From Chrysopilus asiliformis (lineage: Eukaryota > Arthropoda > Insecta > Diptera > Rhagionidae), in the NCBI GenBank assembly GCA_964034945.1, contig OZ035962.1:113709234-113773233 (forward strand): DNA of 64,000 nt, written 5' to 3'. Positions 47,701-60,494 of this stretch are shown one piece after another. Within the stretch, counting starts at the first letter, position 1, and every line of letters starts with the position of its first letter. The notes beneath the pieces are model-generated. The model did no database searches. It was given only the letters and a program-made list of their open reading frames with translations, and was not told the DNA's origin. The position numbers were made by a program, and so were the translations under genes.

Positions 47701-50700
47701 ATCATCATCTGCCGTCTAGAGTCATGAATCCGAAATTAAAATACTACATGCGATATAATCCATCAGGTTCCAAAATGGAATAAATTTTGCTCTCACAATA
47801 AGGATTTTAAGTGTGGGGGTGGAATAGATGTTGTTCCCACTTCGTCTTGTTCACAGTATCAGAAATGCTATATTCTTGGGCAAAAAAGCTTTTGATTCTG
47901 GGTGAGAAATAAATTCTGTTCGGCCTGAGTTAGATACCAAGTATCATCGGAGGATATTTACCCATAGTGTAACACAGTGGCGCACCCACTTTATATTGGG
48001 ATCTGTTTAGCCATCAATCTTTTACTTGCGGCGCATTTTTTGTTTAATATTTTTTAGTTAAATCACATCCATTCTAAGAAATTTCGCCAGCGACATTTTT
48101 TTGGAGTTGGTAATGATTTTGTATTATTTTTTTTCTTGCCTCTCGCCTCCAAATAAAGTCCTAGCTTCGCCACTGGTGTAACACACGCAAACAAGCATAA
48201 GACCATTTGATCCGTATACCTATTTTAGTATACTTTTTACTATGATGATGATGACGATGAATGAATGCAATGAATGTAGTCTATGCAATTGAAATGCATT
48301 TGCACCGTACCTGAAATGGCAGCACAAGTTGTTTAGAAGTTTATTACTTGCCTTGGATTTTCACCACTCTCTATGCAGGAATAAAGCATCTCACTGCAAA
48401 CAGCAGGAATAAAGCATCAATACAGCACAGGCACCGGGTCATTGGCTTCAAATGACAAGGATGTTATTCCTGTTTACAAAATCCAGTAACTGTAGAATCA
48501 TAGTTGATGCATCGCATTTAATTATAGTTTTACACTCCACGGAAATCTGTTTTACTAAAAAACTTTCAAAGCACAAAAAATAATTTTGCCGTATAATTTC
48601 CGTCCTTTCGCAACCTATACCACTACCTAAGCTAGTTTTTCGGACGTCGCGTCGATGATTTCAGCTCAACTGGTCTATATTGAAGGTACATAAAAAGGAC
48701 TCGTTTGCTTGGCTGAAAAAATTTGCATAATTTCACATGAAAAATGTTTCCAGCATCTTTGAGAGGATATGGGACAAGCAAAATCCGCACCAGAACATGG
48801 AACCGACGGAACCAAAACGCAATATATTTGTAAAATACAACTTGACTCCCGGACCATATATACACCCAATATTATGCGCTTCCTCATACTGGTGATACGA
48901 CACAGAAGCAACGCTTGTTTTGTTAGGCAAACTACGGTAATGGTGAAAGGATGTCGTGAAAAAAAAGAAGAATTATAACAGAATTTTTAGCATATTCTAA
49001 CATCGGCTTCAACGCCAGAGTACCGCACCGGCCCATATCGTGTATTTCTCAGTCGATCCGTTATGCTTTTTTATGCTTCGCGTGTTTTCCTTCAGTTTTT
49101 TTTTTATTTGGACTCTTTCGTTTTGCATAGACGAATTGAAAGTCTTGGTTGGACCGTTAGCACTTTTCAGTACACATCCAATTTGCATATTTCTCGCTTA
49201 ATTTATACACTTTGGTATGGAAGTGAATGTGTCCCTTCTCGTTCCTTTCTCTACATAAACAGCTAACATGTAAAGATACAGCGAGAGCTTTTTTTTGTCC
49301 GGAAAATATTGGGTTAGCGAGTCGACGCTTGCAATTCATAATCCTGAAACCGTTGGACGCGACCAACGTCCCTAAGTGCGCCTCGCAGTTGTTTTCATTT
49401 TTTTCTTTCTTAAGTAAACGAAAGTAAGAAAAATCCGGGCACTTAGTGAAAAATCCATTTGGGCTTTTTTTCTAACTTCCTAATGATTACAGTATTGCTT
49501 TATTTACCCGATTTTTTTTTGTCTTTAATTTGTGAAAACTGGCTAAGTTGGGTTTTATTATAGACCCCGATTAAATTGATTGCATACGTAAAATAATCCA
49601 AAATTACTGATATGCGTAAAAACATTTATTTTTTTTGTAAGTAGCAATTTTCTGCAAATTGTTTGTCACACAAATTAATAAAGAAAACTAGAAGCTTCTA
49701 ATTTTTTTTTATTTTTTGACAATATTATTGTCAGAAAACGAAAAATTGTCTAATGGACACCTTACACGTTCAGTATATTGAACAATATTCTCATTCTGTT
49801 CAATATATTGATCGTTTAAGCTGTAAAGGGTAATGGGGGATCGCTGATCTCGAATCCGTTGTCCGTTTTTCGATAGCTCTCGCGGTTTGGCCAGGGCGCC
49901 TAGGGTCGCCTCAAAAAATTGTGCTAGCTCAAATTGGACAGCAAATTTCGATTTCTCGTCGCCCAAAACCCCTACAGTCCAAGTTTCAGCCCGATCGGAG
50001 ACAAAAAAAATCTTTGAAAAAAACGCCAAAAATTGTAGTGGTAAGTTCATCGATTTTTGCGATTTTTTTCAAAAAATAGATTTCGCTGAAACTACGCGAA
50101 CTTTATTCAGAATTTATTCCGCGAATTTTATTCATCTATTGGAGAATAGATTTACTTAGGAAAACCTGTCAAAATTTCAATTTGGTTCCGCGATTTTGTA
50201 TAAAAAAATTCCGGTTCCTGCTTCTTTCTGAAATAAAATTAAGAATTCGAAAATGGATATGGTTGTGGCACTTGAATTAAGTGTAGCAGAATCAAATTCG
50301 CGTAATAAAATATAAAGTGTAAACGATCTCTAAGAATGCCGCTATTTTCTAAATAATAGTTTAAAAAAAAGTAATAATTTCAAAAATGTGTGTGAAATAT
50401 TTAAACGCGCAACGACGGTTTCACATTCTAGTAATAAAAGTAAGGTAACAAAATAAAAGGATTGTGACAATGAGAGTTTTTTTTTATTCAGAAAAAAAAA
50501 ACAAAATTTTTTACGAAGCAAACAAATTATTATTATTTGATTTTTAACCTGGGATAACTTTATTTTCAGTGTTTTCATAAAATTATATGCAATGCAAGAT
50601 CAGCAAAAGTTTCTTTCACTGGAAAACCAAAATTCATAATTGAGAAAAATTTCATACAAATATCTACTGAAATTGCCCCAAAACGAGCTGAACCGGACAT

Positions 50701-53700
50701 GAAATGAATGTTGGCAACAGCTTTCTTAATAATAAAAAGTAATTTGAAAATGTTTCAAGATATGGCTCTTGATAAATTTCAAAAATGATTATAACCATGA
50801 TGGAACAGCACTCTGCATGAAATGTAAACTACAGAACCATCTGTGAACCAGAGCATCTTGACTATTTAGGAAATGCTTCCATCAAGTTTATTTGAAAATT
50901 CCTGGTGCGAAATTTAAATCGAAGTTGGAGCTGAAGTCCTTTCGCTGCAATTGCTTACGTTCACTTGTCGGTTCACTTAAAGAAATGAAATTCTTTGCCA
51001 TCAATGGAGACAGCGACGGAGATCGTAAATATGAACTATACACAGTTATACTTGGAAAATGGAGGAATATTCTCATAATAATTTAACGAAAAAGCAAGAA
51101 AAATCACAGACATTTGCAGCGAATGGTGCAACGTTTTCAACTGGATTCACTACCGTTTTGTTAATGTACAGATGAAAACTAATTTAGGACATATTTTAAA
51201 TTCACCAGACTCTTAACAGTAATGTGTTTTTTTTTGTATTTATAAAATAGTTCTAAATAAAGCAAATTGTTGATATTTTTCGAAAAAAAAATTACTTAAA
51301 AACTTTTGAAAAAAGGACCGCCATTTCGAATATTGAAATTCTAACACCAGATTCGCAATCAGGGCAGCAATCATGTATTCCGACGCGTCTCTGTCTTTCG
51401 ACTTCGACGCAGCCTTTAACTTTTGACTTCGCCATATTAGCAGCTTCAAATTTCCTGGAGTGACAGTCAGAATCACGTTTCGATTCATAGTGACGATTCC
51501 GCGAAATTTCAAGCTGCAGATATGGCGAAGTCAAGAGTTAAAAGCTGCGTCGAAGTCGAAAGACAGAGACGCGTCGGAATACATGATTGGTGCCCTGAAT
51601 TCATTTATTTTTGTCCAGAGGTCTTTTATCCAGTAAAAATGCACTTTTACAAATGGATTATAATAGGATAGGGTAAAAGTAAAAATTTATATATGTACGT
51701 CCTTAATCTCTAACAAAACTGTAGAAACTCCCGACTTCGGCTGGACAATTTAATAGTCAAAAAATATTTCTTGCACTTGCATGATGCCCTCAAAATTTCT
51801 TAAAGTGGTCTCGAGGCTATATATAAAAGAATACACCATTTCACTCAATTTAAGGTCTATTTGGCATTTATTTATATTTTATATAATTTTTCAAAAAGAA
51901 ATTTTATTCCATTAAAAATTGTGATTTTTCTCAATTCTCTTTTTGCACTATCGCTTGCAGTTGCTGTTTTCGTATAAACTGTCAAATTGTGCTTATCTAT
52001 AAGGATGCCGTTTTTTCGTACATACTTTTCATAGGAGTACGAGATTATTTCGTAGTCAATGTGCAGAGGAAAACGTATCCTGACGAATTGCTGAAGAATA
52101 ATCGTAGTCGAGACCAAAAAGGACACACGAGTTAGTGTGAGAAAGGATTTTGTTAGCGATACCCCGACGCTATAGAAATATGGTTTCGATGGTAGCTGGA
52201 CTGGTTTTATACAAAGGATCCTTCCATTTCGCTATGTTTAGTGTTAAAGGCACATCAGTTATATATAGAGGGACTTCAGAGCCAAGAGGACGATTACGAT
52301 GATGATGACAATGCCAGATGATATGTGTGAGCAAATTTGCATGTCACTACGAGTAGTCCTTCCATGCAAATCTTTTTTGCCTGCACTTCCTGTCCATTTA
52401 GATGACAGCCAAGTGTGTAAAGCGATTATGTGACAAAAATGGTAGGAAGCTGAATAACGTTGAATTTATTCTAAAGGCGAATGAATGAGTGGCAGAATAT
52501 CGCTTTAGGGGCTTGAATAGATGAATGTTATCCATGAATATCCACTATCACGGAATGGTCAACTTAATTTTCCTTCGTTTCATGAATATAAACGTACATT
52601 TATAAAATACTATCAACAGAGTATTATGTCGTTTCTTAGTATTAAATGTCCTTGGACATTCGTTATCCTTGTAGCGATTTCATCGTGAAGCGAGTTGATC
52701 CATCATGCTGTAGGATTATCACAAAAATGTAGTTCGTTGAATTTCATGGTAAATTAAATTTATTGCATAAATATGAATTTATACAGCTATACCAAACGGA
52801 TAATACTGTTACAGTTGCCAGTTAATGCAATAATACCCAGCCTAGGACATGTGGCTGGATTAAATTTGATTAGAATCTTGAATATTATGCAGTGCGTTGA
52901 TTTCTGCAGTTTCGAATTACGGTCTTCTCCTAGGTTTTAGGACTGGGAAACTTTTCCTATCAACTTTTGAACAAAGTTTGGATAAACATGTTAAAAATTT
53001 CTAAACCATAAATATTATAGAAAAAACTTTCAACTTTCGTCATATGAAAGGATATTGAAAAACTCGTGGTTTCGGAATTAGTGAATCTAGAACAACTAAA
53101 CTCAGATTTTCATGTAGCCGCTATATATTGGTTACTTCCGATTTCTGGTAATCTACAAAACGGTTTCTAGAATTCCAGAACGGAACTTGTTGGCGAAATT
53201 TCAAGTCTGTAACTCAAGTAGTATTGAAGAAATCTTAGAATTACATCTGAGTGCCCAAGTACACGAGTGCCGAAGTACACAATATATGGACGTTTTATAG
53301 TACACGGGTCTAGGGTTAAAAATCTTTCCTGCGTGAAAAAAGTTCGTGAAAGTATGTAACAATTTTAGCATATAAAAAATATGTTGAAATTAAAAACACA
53401 AATACAGTTTTATAAATGCTTATATGTTGGAAAAAGAAAATAGAAATCCAGTATTTTTCAAATGTTAGAACAACGACCAGGATTTTTTCTGCTGGTAACT
53501 TCGAGTTACTTCAGTATAGGTTTTAAAATATTTGAGGGTTTTCACTCACCTGGATCCAGATATTTCAAATTTCTCGCAAGATGTGTCAACTGCAGTGGAA
53601 TATATCGAGTATCAGCTCGAGGTGGACTTCTTGGAGCTGGCGGTGAAGTCGGCGCCCCAGGGCCAAGTGGACACAAAAATGCTCGTTGCAATTCCCATCC

Positions 53701-53759
53701 CACTTCTGAGATTATGCTCGCTTTCCGAAAATACGGGGTTACTTCTCTAAGGAATTTCA
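41701..53759 (-). CDS. Syntrophin (Syn1-like), 3' half, six exons
   Basis: Cytoplasmic adaptor of the dystrophin-associated complex at the membrane. The family binds dystrophin through PH2/SU and recruits channels and signalling proteins by its PDZ domain. Exons in coding order: 53759-53550, 45216-44996, 44859-44777, 43428-43320, 42424-42080 and 41784-41701. All have AG/GT borders and matching phases, giving 349 codons plus a partial first codon. In order they encode the second half of the split PH1 domain (KFLREVTPYFRKASIISEVG, then RCIELHSPDGIHSCILR), the PH2 domain (WQPVFVAVTER ... ETHRDMAAWARSLVQGSH) and the SU region (GFNTPAKTLWNYPFDKLK ... CPKPVVFVLHN). Exons for the first PH1 half and the PDZ domain must lie beyond 53760; none was recognised up to 64000. 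No frameshift or missing motif was seen, so the gene looks functional. Similarity to fly Syn1 is from memory; Syn2 is much less likely. Confidence 0.93.
42080..42424 (-). CDS. Syntrophin exon: end of PH2 and start of SU domain
   Basis: Encodes TTVFCVRCGTTRGV, ETHRDMAAWARSLVQGSHNA and the SU segment through LFLDFGDDGEI, followed by donor GTGAGT. Two acceptors 9 bp apart, TGCTAG (exon from 42424) and CCAACAG (exon from 42415), both keep the frame. The first adds Gly-Gln-Gln. I chose 42424 because it is the first AG after the pyrimidine tract. Confidence 0.93.
42880..43205 (-). mobile_element. Helitron-like element in a syntrophin intron
   Basis: Read on the minus strand it begins near TATATAAAAATGAGTTGG and ends CGGGTATGGAAGCTAG followed by T, which fits a Helitron 3' end. 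It contains the common insect-repeat phrases AATCGGTTCAGTAGT and AATCGGTTCAGCCGT and a short CAGA run. The 5' end is eroded, with AGTATGATT duplicated just outside. A SINE/LINE origin is the alternative. Confidence 0.5.
43320..43428 (-). CDS. Syntrophin exon: middle of PH2
   Basis: Acceptor TTATTCTCAG, donor GTAAGT. It completes the Arg codon from the previous exon and encodes IYESAPWSVEAWSRPAESC through NNSSLN in 36 codons. Both phases match the neighbours. Confidence 0.95.
43558..43721. mobile_element. Long-hairpin MITE family D, copy 2, intronic
   Basis: Two arms of about 75 bp with few mismatches and a loop of about 12 bp. The outer ends are CTGTTTACATTGAGACTC. It lies in the 1348-bp syntrophin intron between 43429 and 44776, so it would be transcribed as a stable hairpin. 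An older copy is at 13392-13658. Confidence 0.88.
44777..44859 (-). CDS. Syntrophin exon: start of PH2
   Basis: An 83-bp exon between acceptor TTTCAAACAG and donor GTCAGT. It encodes SGRSSSESSDENDKWQPVFV and AVTEREF, ending with two bases of an Arg codon. The serine-rich part links PH1 to PH2. The intron before it is only 136 bp. Confidence 0.92.
44996..45216 (-). CDS. Syntrophin exon: end of PH1
   Basis: Acceptor CCCTTTGTAG, donor GTAAGG. After completing a Glu codon it encodes NRCIELHSPDGIHSCILRAS, the PH1 C-terminal helix (EALVWFNALHSAMG) and a linker to IGWLSRRVGGSDQ, 73 codons in phase. Confidence 0.95.
45935..46450 (+). mobile_element. GTCY-microsatellite element, short-array copy
   Basis: Matches 2580-3560 on both sides of the array: ATACCCGTATGGTGAAACC on the left and GGTGCATCTTATC on the right. 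Here the array is only GTCCGTCTGTCT twice (about 25 bp). It shows the ancestral or contracted state. Confidence 0.8.
46795..47078 (+). mobile_element. MITE family B copy 2
   Basis: A 284-bp copy with ends CACTCAGAAAAATG and TA flanks (46793-46794 and 47079-47080). The outer arms match copy 1. The left half of the palindromic core is replaced by unrelated sequence, while its right half (GCCAGCTAGCGGTCAGAG) has the orientation seen in copy 3. It sits in a 15-bp tandem repeat (46780-46794 and 47081-47095). Confidence 0.88.
47975..48175. mobile_element. hAT-type MITE, 201 bp
   Basis: Short ends CAGTGGCG/CGCCACTG with a perfect 8-bp target duplication GTGTAACA (47967-47974 and 48176-48183). The right end continues AAGCTAGGACTTTATTTGG on the minus strand, a text typical of hAT miniatures. 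It is non-coding. Confidence 0.88.
49822..49990 (+). repeat. Dispersed repeat, Helitron-related, copy 1
   Basis: Begins TGTAAAGGGTAATGGGGGAT and contains CGATAGCTCTCGCGGTTTGG and CTCGTCGCCCAAAACC. It matches 55623-55790 over about 168 bp. The start (GGGGGATCGCTGATC) resembles the tandem units of the Helitron at 38075. Confidence 0.7.
51362..51595 (+). mobile_element. Hairpin MITE family E, copy 2
   Basis: A 234-bp copy nearly identical to 22273-22506 in the same orientation. The arms are about 95 bp. It lies inside the large syntrophin intron. Confidence 0.88.
53550..53759 (-). CDS. Syntrophin exon: second half of split PH1
   Basis: Acceptor TTTGTTTCAG, donor GTGAGT. The first two bases complete a codon (Val expected from the family), then KFLREVTPYFRKASIISEVG and WELQRAFL. 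A proline-rich linker and RYIPLQLTHLARNLKYLDP follow. It is the first syntrophin exon visible. An opposite-strand frame over the same bases is a shadow. Confidence 0.95.
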
Positions 53760-55622
53760 CTGAAACAAAAAAAAAAGAAAATCATATTGAACGTAAATCG
53801 TATTAGGAGAAAGTCAAGGCTTATTCCACTTGGCATTATTAAAAAATCCATTTTGCACAAAAAAAAAACTGAAATCTAGAGATAAGTGTAAGTTTATAAG
53901 GGAGAAAAGAGAAAGTGAATTAATCTGACCATGGTGGAACGGATCCATGGTGTAGTTAATCCTCGTAATCTTATTTCAGTCGTTTCCTCTTATATTCCTT
54001 AAACGTTTTGCCAAAATTGTATTTTTCCATGCCATACCCCTTGGATTTTATCATATCATGCTGCCTCGGAGGATTTCTACTTCTTGGCCTGAGAGCTGAT
54101 GCTTTAAGTGCTTGCTATGTCTGCTAATCCTTGATGCTATCTTGAGAGTTAAACGGGACCGATTTTCTGACACAACAGCAGCCATATCTATACAAATCGT
54201 CAAGGAGATGCAGAGCAGAATATAAGAATCCGATGAGTATGGTGCCTGGCGGGGATGTTTTTGGACGGACCGACAAACGACTAGCAAAATCAAAGTGGAT
54301 TGGTGGATCACACAACGTGTGTATAGACGGGGCAAGGGGAAAGGAAACCTTTCACAGGGCAACAGCATAAGCATAAACATAAGCATAGAATCACAAGTGA
54401 CATGAAGACGACGATGTCGACATCGACGACGATACCAGAGACTTAGGGAATTAGATGGAGTTGATTTCAATGGCGACACAATGGGACCAAATGATGTAGG
54501 GATTCTCGGGAGATAAGCGATGGGGTGGGAATGGCATCGGCATTGCCAATGGGCGTTGGACAAGAGAGTATTATTATTGGGAAAAGTACCTAAAAACTTG
54601 AAACGTGCACAATTATTGTATGGAACGAAGCCAGATGAGGGCGCAGTTTGATAATCCGATAAGGAAAGCAAGAAAACAAAAATCCCTTTTGTACGACGAA
54701 GATGATGATGGTGAATGTTGGTGGATGGTTTCAAGCGAAGGGACACCACGACAGGGCATGTATAGCAACCAGGAATAACCGGGAAAATACCACTAGTGGC
54801 CAGGGAATTAAAATGTCGTTAGGGTCTAACTCGAAGTTACACAGTCCCTTTTTTTTTCTTTATTCGGTTGGTGATGCTGATGCCGATGTTAGGCTTCATC
54901 CACCGAACGAACTGTGATGGTTTTTCTCTAAATTGATGCTTTTCTAAGATTCTTCATTCCAAGAAAAGCCCCGAGGTTGAGCTTTTGTTAGAATTTTCTT
55001 CGTCCACTTCTCAATAGGTTTATTTTATTTCTTTAGAATTCAGTAGTGTCGTTTTTCTGCGTGCTTTTGCTAGTTTATTCGGATTAACTGATCGTTAGGG
55101 AAAACTTTTGGTTGGAGGCCAACTTTTTTCTTTAGTTTTTTGTTTATAATTTTATTGAGTTTTAGATAAGAAAGAGAAATAGTGATAGTTTAAGCTTTTA
55201 AAGTCTGTTTAAAAGTATTGTTTTTTAAATAGTAAAAAAAATATTTTTTTACATGACCACTTAAGTTTTCCAAAGTATTACTGGAACATTTATTTTCTTT
55301 CGGATGATATTTCTTATAAAACTTGATAACGAATTTTTCTTCATATTTTTATACTTATGTGAAAATCATAAGTATATTAGAAGTACCGGTATACCGTTTA
55401 TAAGGCAACCAACCGATCAATGGAAGATTTTAGTATATTTTACAATTCCATACAGTTTTATGAAATTCCATTCAGCAATTTTCATCCAATAATACAGCTG
55501 AAAATTGAAATAGACACATTTTTGAACATCACCCAACAGGTTCAACGGAAAAACAAAAAAAGAGGCCACAAATTTGACTGAATAGAAAAAAGTTAATGAT
55601 TTACGATAAATTCTAGACTCAT
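53760..55622. other. Probable upstream syntrophin intron, no exon seen
   Basis: No PDZ-like coding text was seen on the minus strand. The 232-codon minus frame at 54051-54749 is low-complexity and unlike any family I know. Confidence 0.5.
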
Positions 55623-55790
55623 TGTAAAGGGTAATGGGGGATCGCTGATCACCATTCCGTTGTCCGTTTTTCGATAGCTCTCACGGTTTGGCCAGGGCAC
55701 CTAGGGTCGCCTCAAAAAATTGTGCTATCTCAAAATGGACAACAAATTTCGATTTCTCGTCGCCCAAAACCGCTAAAGTCCAAGTGTCCC
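55623..55790 (+). repeat. Dispersed repeat, Helitron-related, copy 2
   Basis: Matches 49822-49990 with scattered changes in the same orientation, then diverges. Neither end is clear. Confidence 0.7.
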
Positions 55791-58700
55791 CCAAAACCCG
55801 TACATTTCAAAGGGACGAGAGGAAAATCAACGGAGGGGAAGCTTTTTACTTAAAGGTATATCAATATTGTATAATTTGAATCATGAAATAGATTTCTATA
55901 GTTCATATAAGGCCTCCGCTCTGCTCTGGAAAAAATCCTGCCGACGCCCATGGCTCCAGTCATCCTTGCTTGAACATTAAATAATTAATCTATTAACAAT
56001 TCAAAAATCCAAATTTAATTACTCGTAATTTTAGTAAAGATTTATATTTAGTTTCCTCACGAAGTAAATTTATCCCACAAATTCTTACAATTCAGCAGAA
56101 ACTAAACAAATTTTGACTCAAAATTGACTTCCTTCCTCTAAAAATTCACACGTTACTTGTACAATTTATATATTTACGAGTAGCTAAAGTTAGATTCGAT
56201 GTATTTTCAGTTGAATTTATAGTGAGTTTGTTCGTACATTCAAGTAGCATAAATCTATCGTGTATATTTATCTCAAAACAAAAGGAAGTCAAAAATGAAA
56301 TTGTAGAGAAATTTAACTATAACACATTCATATTCAAATATACAACTACATCTATGGTAATATAAAATTACACAGCATTTAGCTTCAAATACAATATTAC
56401 TTCCTACCGCTGCTGTGCTGTAAAGCATCAACCACTCAGCTATAAATTGGTCCTCAGAACAAACTTAGCTCTACCACGACTAGCAGTGAAACATCTTAAT
56501 AATAACTAATTAAGTTTTCTTCAACATCCCTAGGAACATGGCCAAAATTTCAACAGATATCCTGAGGGTTCCAAGGAGTTTTAACAACTTTGAGGGTTTG
56601 AATACTAGTAGTAGTCAACGACGACGCCATGTGCAGCCCGATGACAAGGATGTCGACAAATTAGAAGGACGAGGTAGAAGATAAGCAACAGCACCGTCGT
56701 TTATGGTTCCTCAATCTATCCCCTATCTCCATATTTTCCACACTCCTCGTCCATCGTGTAATATGAATCGGCGCGACAGTAGTAGAAAATGATGAACCGC
56801 TGGAATAACACATTATCCACACTTGCGAGTCTAGTCGCCATACGAAACGGAAAATTTCCATAAGCGTTTTCATTAATTTCCATCTTTCAGCGCACTTTAC
56901 AACATTTGCGCCAATTGCTGTCGGGCAGGGAACACTGGTCTGAATCTGGTCCAAAGTAATCACAGATTTGGCCCTTTCCATCGAGGGCGGCGATTACAGA
57001 GGCTCTCAAATAAATTCTCGAACCCAGTGTATCCCGGAATCTGCAATAACCTAATGACGGTCGACTGCTACTCTGGAAACTTCAGTACATAAATTTAATT
57101 TTTATGTCCGCTGTTAGAGATAAGATGGGGCATCTTTAGAAGCGTCCGTACCATTCGCTACTACAGAGGCAGGACTTAGCAACCAACACTCATCGCCGAA
57201 CCCTATTGATATTGAAGAAATCGGTGTTCGCTAATATAAATCGACCGCAGGAACAAATGGATGAATACCGAGGTTACCAAGGAGACCCACTGGAAAAAAC
57301 ATTTAGTTTATTGAAAGGACTCCTAAGATGCGGTCCGTTGGTATTCCACGATATTGCCACAACATTGAACTTTATTGGCTCCTCCAGGATCTGATTTAAT
57401 GCAAGTTAATATAACCCAAACCTCCCCTCTTACCCGTTTTTCCTATTAGGTCAATTTCGTTGAAGCAAACCAGTTTAGTTCCAGAAGCTCCTTTTCACGA
57501 ACAACTTTGTACACTTTTCTGTTCAAATCCTTTCGAATGTCTCCTTGATTCCATTTTCCATTTTTTTTTTTATTTTTCTGTATGTTTTCCAACGCTAATG
57601 TTTATCGCAGATTGACAGGTTTATACCCATTTTATTAACTTGGAAAATGCCTTTTGCCGATCTCTTAGTAGATACTTTCGATTCGTTCAAATATCTTGTT
57701 GTGTTGAGTCGTAAAGATCCATAAAATTATACGACCCTTTGCGGTATAACTTTATTCATTCGATGAAAAAGGGTTATCGATACATTAAGAAGTATTTGAT
57801 TCATGACAGCAAAGGTATATACAATGAAATTGCCAATGAAACGATCGTTTATTATATTATCAGAGCAATTAATTACAAATATCTTTAAACAAATAGGCAA
57901 ATATTGCAGTGTTATCTACAAAATGTTTAAAAAAACATGTATTTCTCTATCATAGGAGCCATAAACTACAATTTTTATCATAAAATATATGATTCACATG
58001 TATTCTATACAGGACTCTGATTTGGTAGAAAGCAAAAGATTTTTTTTTGTCTTCTTTGCCCATTAGCTAGGAGTATTTTAAAAAAATGATTTGATATTTT
58101 GCAGAAATATATTTATATAAAGCTATACAATATCATTTAGTAAAAATAAATCAAATCGATATTTTGATTGTGTATAATCTCTTCTTAGAGTCAGAAATGA
58201 AACCAAATTGTTCTTTACTGATCCAAGAGACTTCAAACAAAGTTGGGTCATTTGAAATATATGTTTCATTAAAATTTCTTTTTCCCCTATCGTACCTATA
58301 AATTTCCACACACTGTTAACCAGGAGGAGGGATGAAACATTTATAAGGTTTATAAACGCTTCGCCACTGAATAAATGAACTGCTTTCGAGATAACCGCAA
58401 AAACCTTTGCCATTTGTATGAGAAAGAGGAGATAAGGAGTGATCAAATTTAATTTTGATGGATGGCAGATTTATTTAGAATCGTATTTAAACACTTTTTT
58501 CGAAAAAATGAGCTGTGTTCGAAAACATTGCAGAAACTAGTCTTCTTTGCGCAACAATTTCTTATCCACGATTTTATTTTAAAACCAAACTAAAATTAAA
58601 TTGAGTAAAATAATATTTAGTATTCACACCCATTTTATAGTTCTAAATGCGGGAACATATAATTTACAATTTAAAAACTCAACAAGAGGCAATTTGTCCA

Positions 58701-60494
58701 GTTTTTAATTAAAAGTTTTGGGGAAACCAACACTGAATTTATCACTTACAATTTTTATCAATTTAACAGTAATCGACAAACCAAATGTCGATTTTCTACA
58801 TTGGATAATTTCAAAATATCAATGAATTATTGGGCAGGAAACAAGACCGAAGAAATTGAATGGCAAGATAAATAAATGTATACACTATTTAACTCACAAT
58901 AATTAAACATTCTGATACGATTATTTATTTATTTGACATGCATGCCACCGAAGGGTTAAGAGAAACCGGCCCCCTACCCCAAAATTTCAATATAGACAGG
59001 CATGAATTTCAAATTTGGTTTAATGTATTTTCAGTGTATTCTATGAGTAGATCAAACTATTGTATTGACCCTGCTATGCTTGAAACGTCCCTAAATATTT
59101 TACAAATATCGGTTCTAGCTAATTAAATGTCTGGAAGCGAAAATACTATGGAATGATGACAATATGTAACTTAAATACGAATTTGTGTTTTCCGGGGGAG
59201 TTTGAAGAAGTTCAAACACGCAATAAAATTTTGTTGATGGTTTACTTGCAACCTGTTGGTTTTTTTATTTTTTGATCGTCTAGCAATTAATTGACAAGAT
59301 GAGAATGAATTGTCGTGTCTACGTAGCAGAAACACTTAACACATGCCAAATCAGACTCAAACTTTACTGAACTTTAGCGAAATGAGTATCAGAAAATACA
59401 TGCCATTTTATTAATTTAGATTTAGACGTCTATAAATAAAGGTAGATCTCTATAAATAAAGGTGAAATGGGTGGGTGATTTTTCTAGATTAGAAGTTAGA
59501 CTTGATCTTTTTTTGCGAGTCTGAAACAAAAGATGAACCTTAACCAGAATTCAAGCCACGCAAACCTGAAAAGGAACCGAAATTGAGCAAAGTCAATACA
59601 TTTTGGGGATAAACCGAAATTCAGCCCTACGCTGCGAGACTAGGCGCAACTTGGCAGCAGGGAGGCTTTTTCATAAATAATTCGGTTTGGATATATCGTA
59701 ATAAAGTACCCCAGTAAGTCAGCACAGATCTGGCACGTCTCACACGAATGCATCAGCTGTCTGTCAAGTTAATTGCCTTTAGACGTGATTTATTGATAGA
59801 ATTCGCAATCTAATGATACAACTAACCACCAACAGACCAAGCCGACCAACATGGATCCATCGAGTTTCTTCGTTCACCCCTTAGCAAAAGAACCTGGACT
59901 TTCATTCTATCGCGAGGACGTGGGTGGATTGGATTTGGATACCAGCCACCATCCCCCCTCCCCATTCCTAAGGTTACTCCTGGCCATATTCGCTCCGTTA
60001 CCCACTTAATCTGCTGATTCGGTTTTGCGGCTAATGTTCTGATTTCATGTGCACATCGATTAAGGGGTTTTCGACGTGAACCCCCCGGAGACATAAACAG
60101 AGGTTTGCAAACTGGAACGCTACGGAGGTTGTCTTTTAGTTATGGTTTGCTACCTTGATTACGTGTTGGCGTAATGACCAGAAGCTAAAAGCCTCCTTTG
60201 AAGTGAAACGTCACTCAAAATGGGACAGAGACTGCCTGAGGGGTGAACGGGACAAAAGCTGTTGGCCGTTGGTGGTGGCAATTGTACGGAATTTAAACGA
60301 TAATTATGGTAATCGCTTTATCTCAGCAAATTAGGTTAGTCATATTATAATAATTAATCACAACTTGGCAGCCAAAAGGTAATTAATTTTATTAGTTATT
60401 AATTCAAAGGATTTTTTCACGATTTTCAATGGGAAAGTTTTCCAGGACACCAGCGTGATTATTATGTAACAAAATTAATGGCTGGATCAGATAT
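55791..60494. other. No supported gene
   Basis: Includes a tandem pair of CTATAAATAAAGGT boxes at 59430-59462. The frames at 56661-56981, 58123-58446 and 59822-60094 (all minus) have no recognised domain or splice context. Probably syntrophin intron. Confidence 0.45.

Larger units (their letters stand above)
45217..53549 (-). other. 8.3-kb syntrophin intron
   Basis: Between the two PH1 exons. It contains a GTCY element (45935), MITE family B (46795), a hAT MITE (47975), a Helitron-type repeat (49822) and MITE family E (51362). No further exon was recognised. The frames at 45546-45818, 47595-47783 and 48632-48978 are not supported. Confidence 0.85.

Noticed and set aside
54051..54749. 232-codon minus-strand open frame in the presumed syntrophin intron
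   Set aside because: Low-complexity His/Arg/Ser/Leu composition, no motif and no PDZ resemblance. The opposite strand is GAC/GAT-rich repeat-like DNA that lowers stop frequency.
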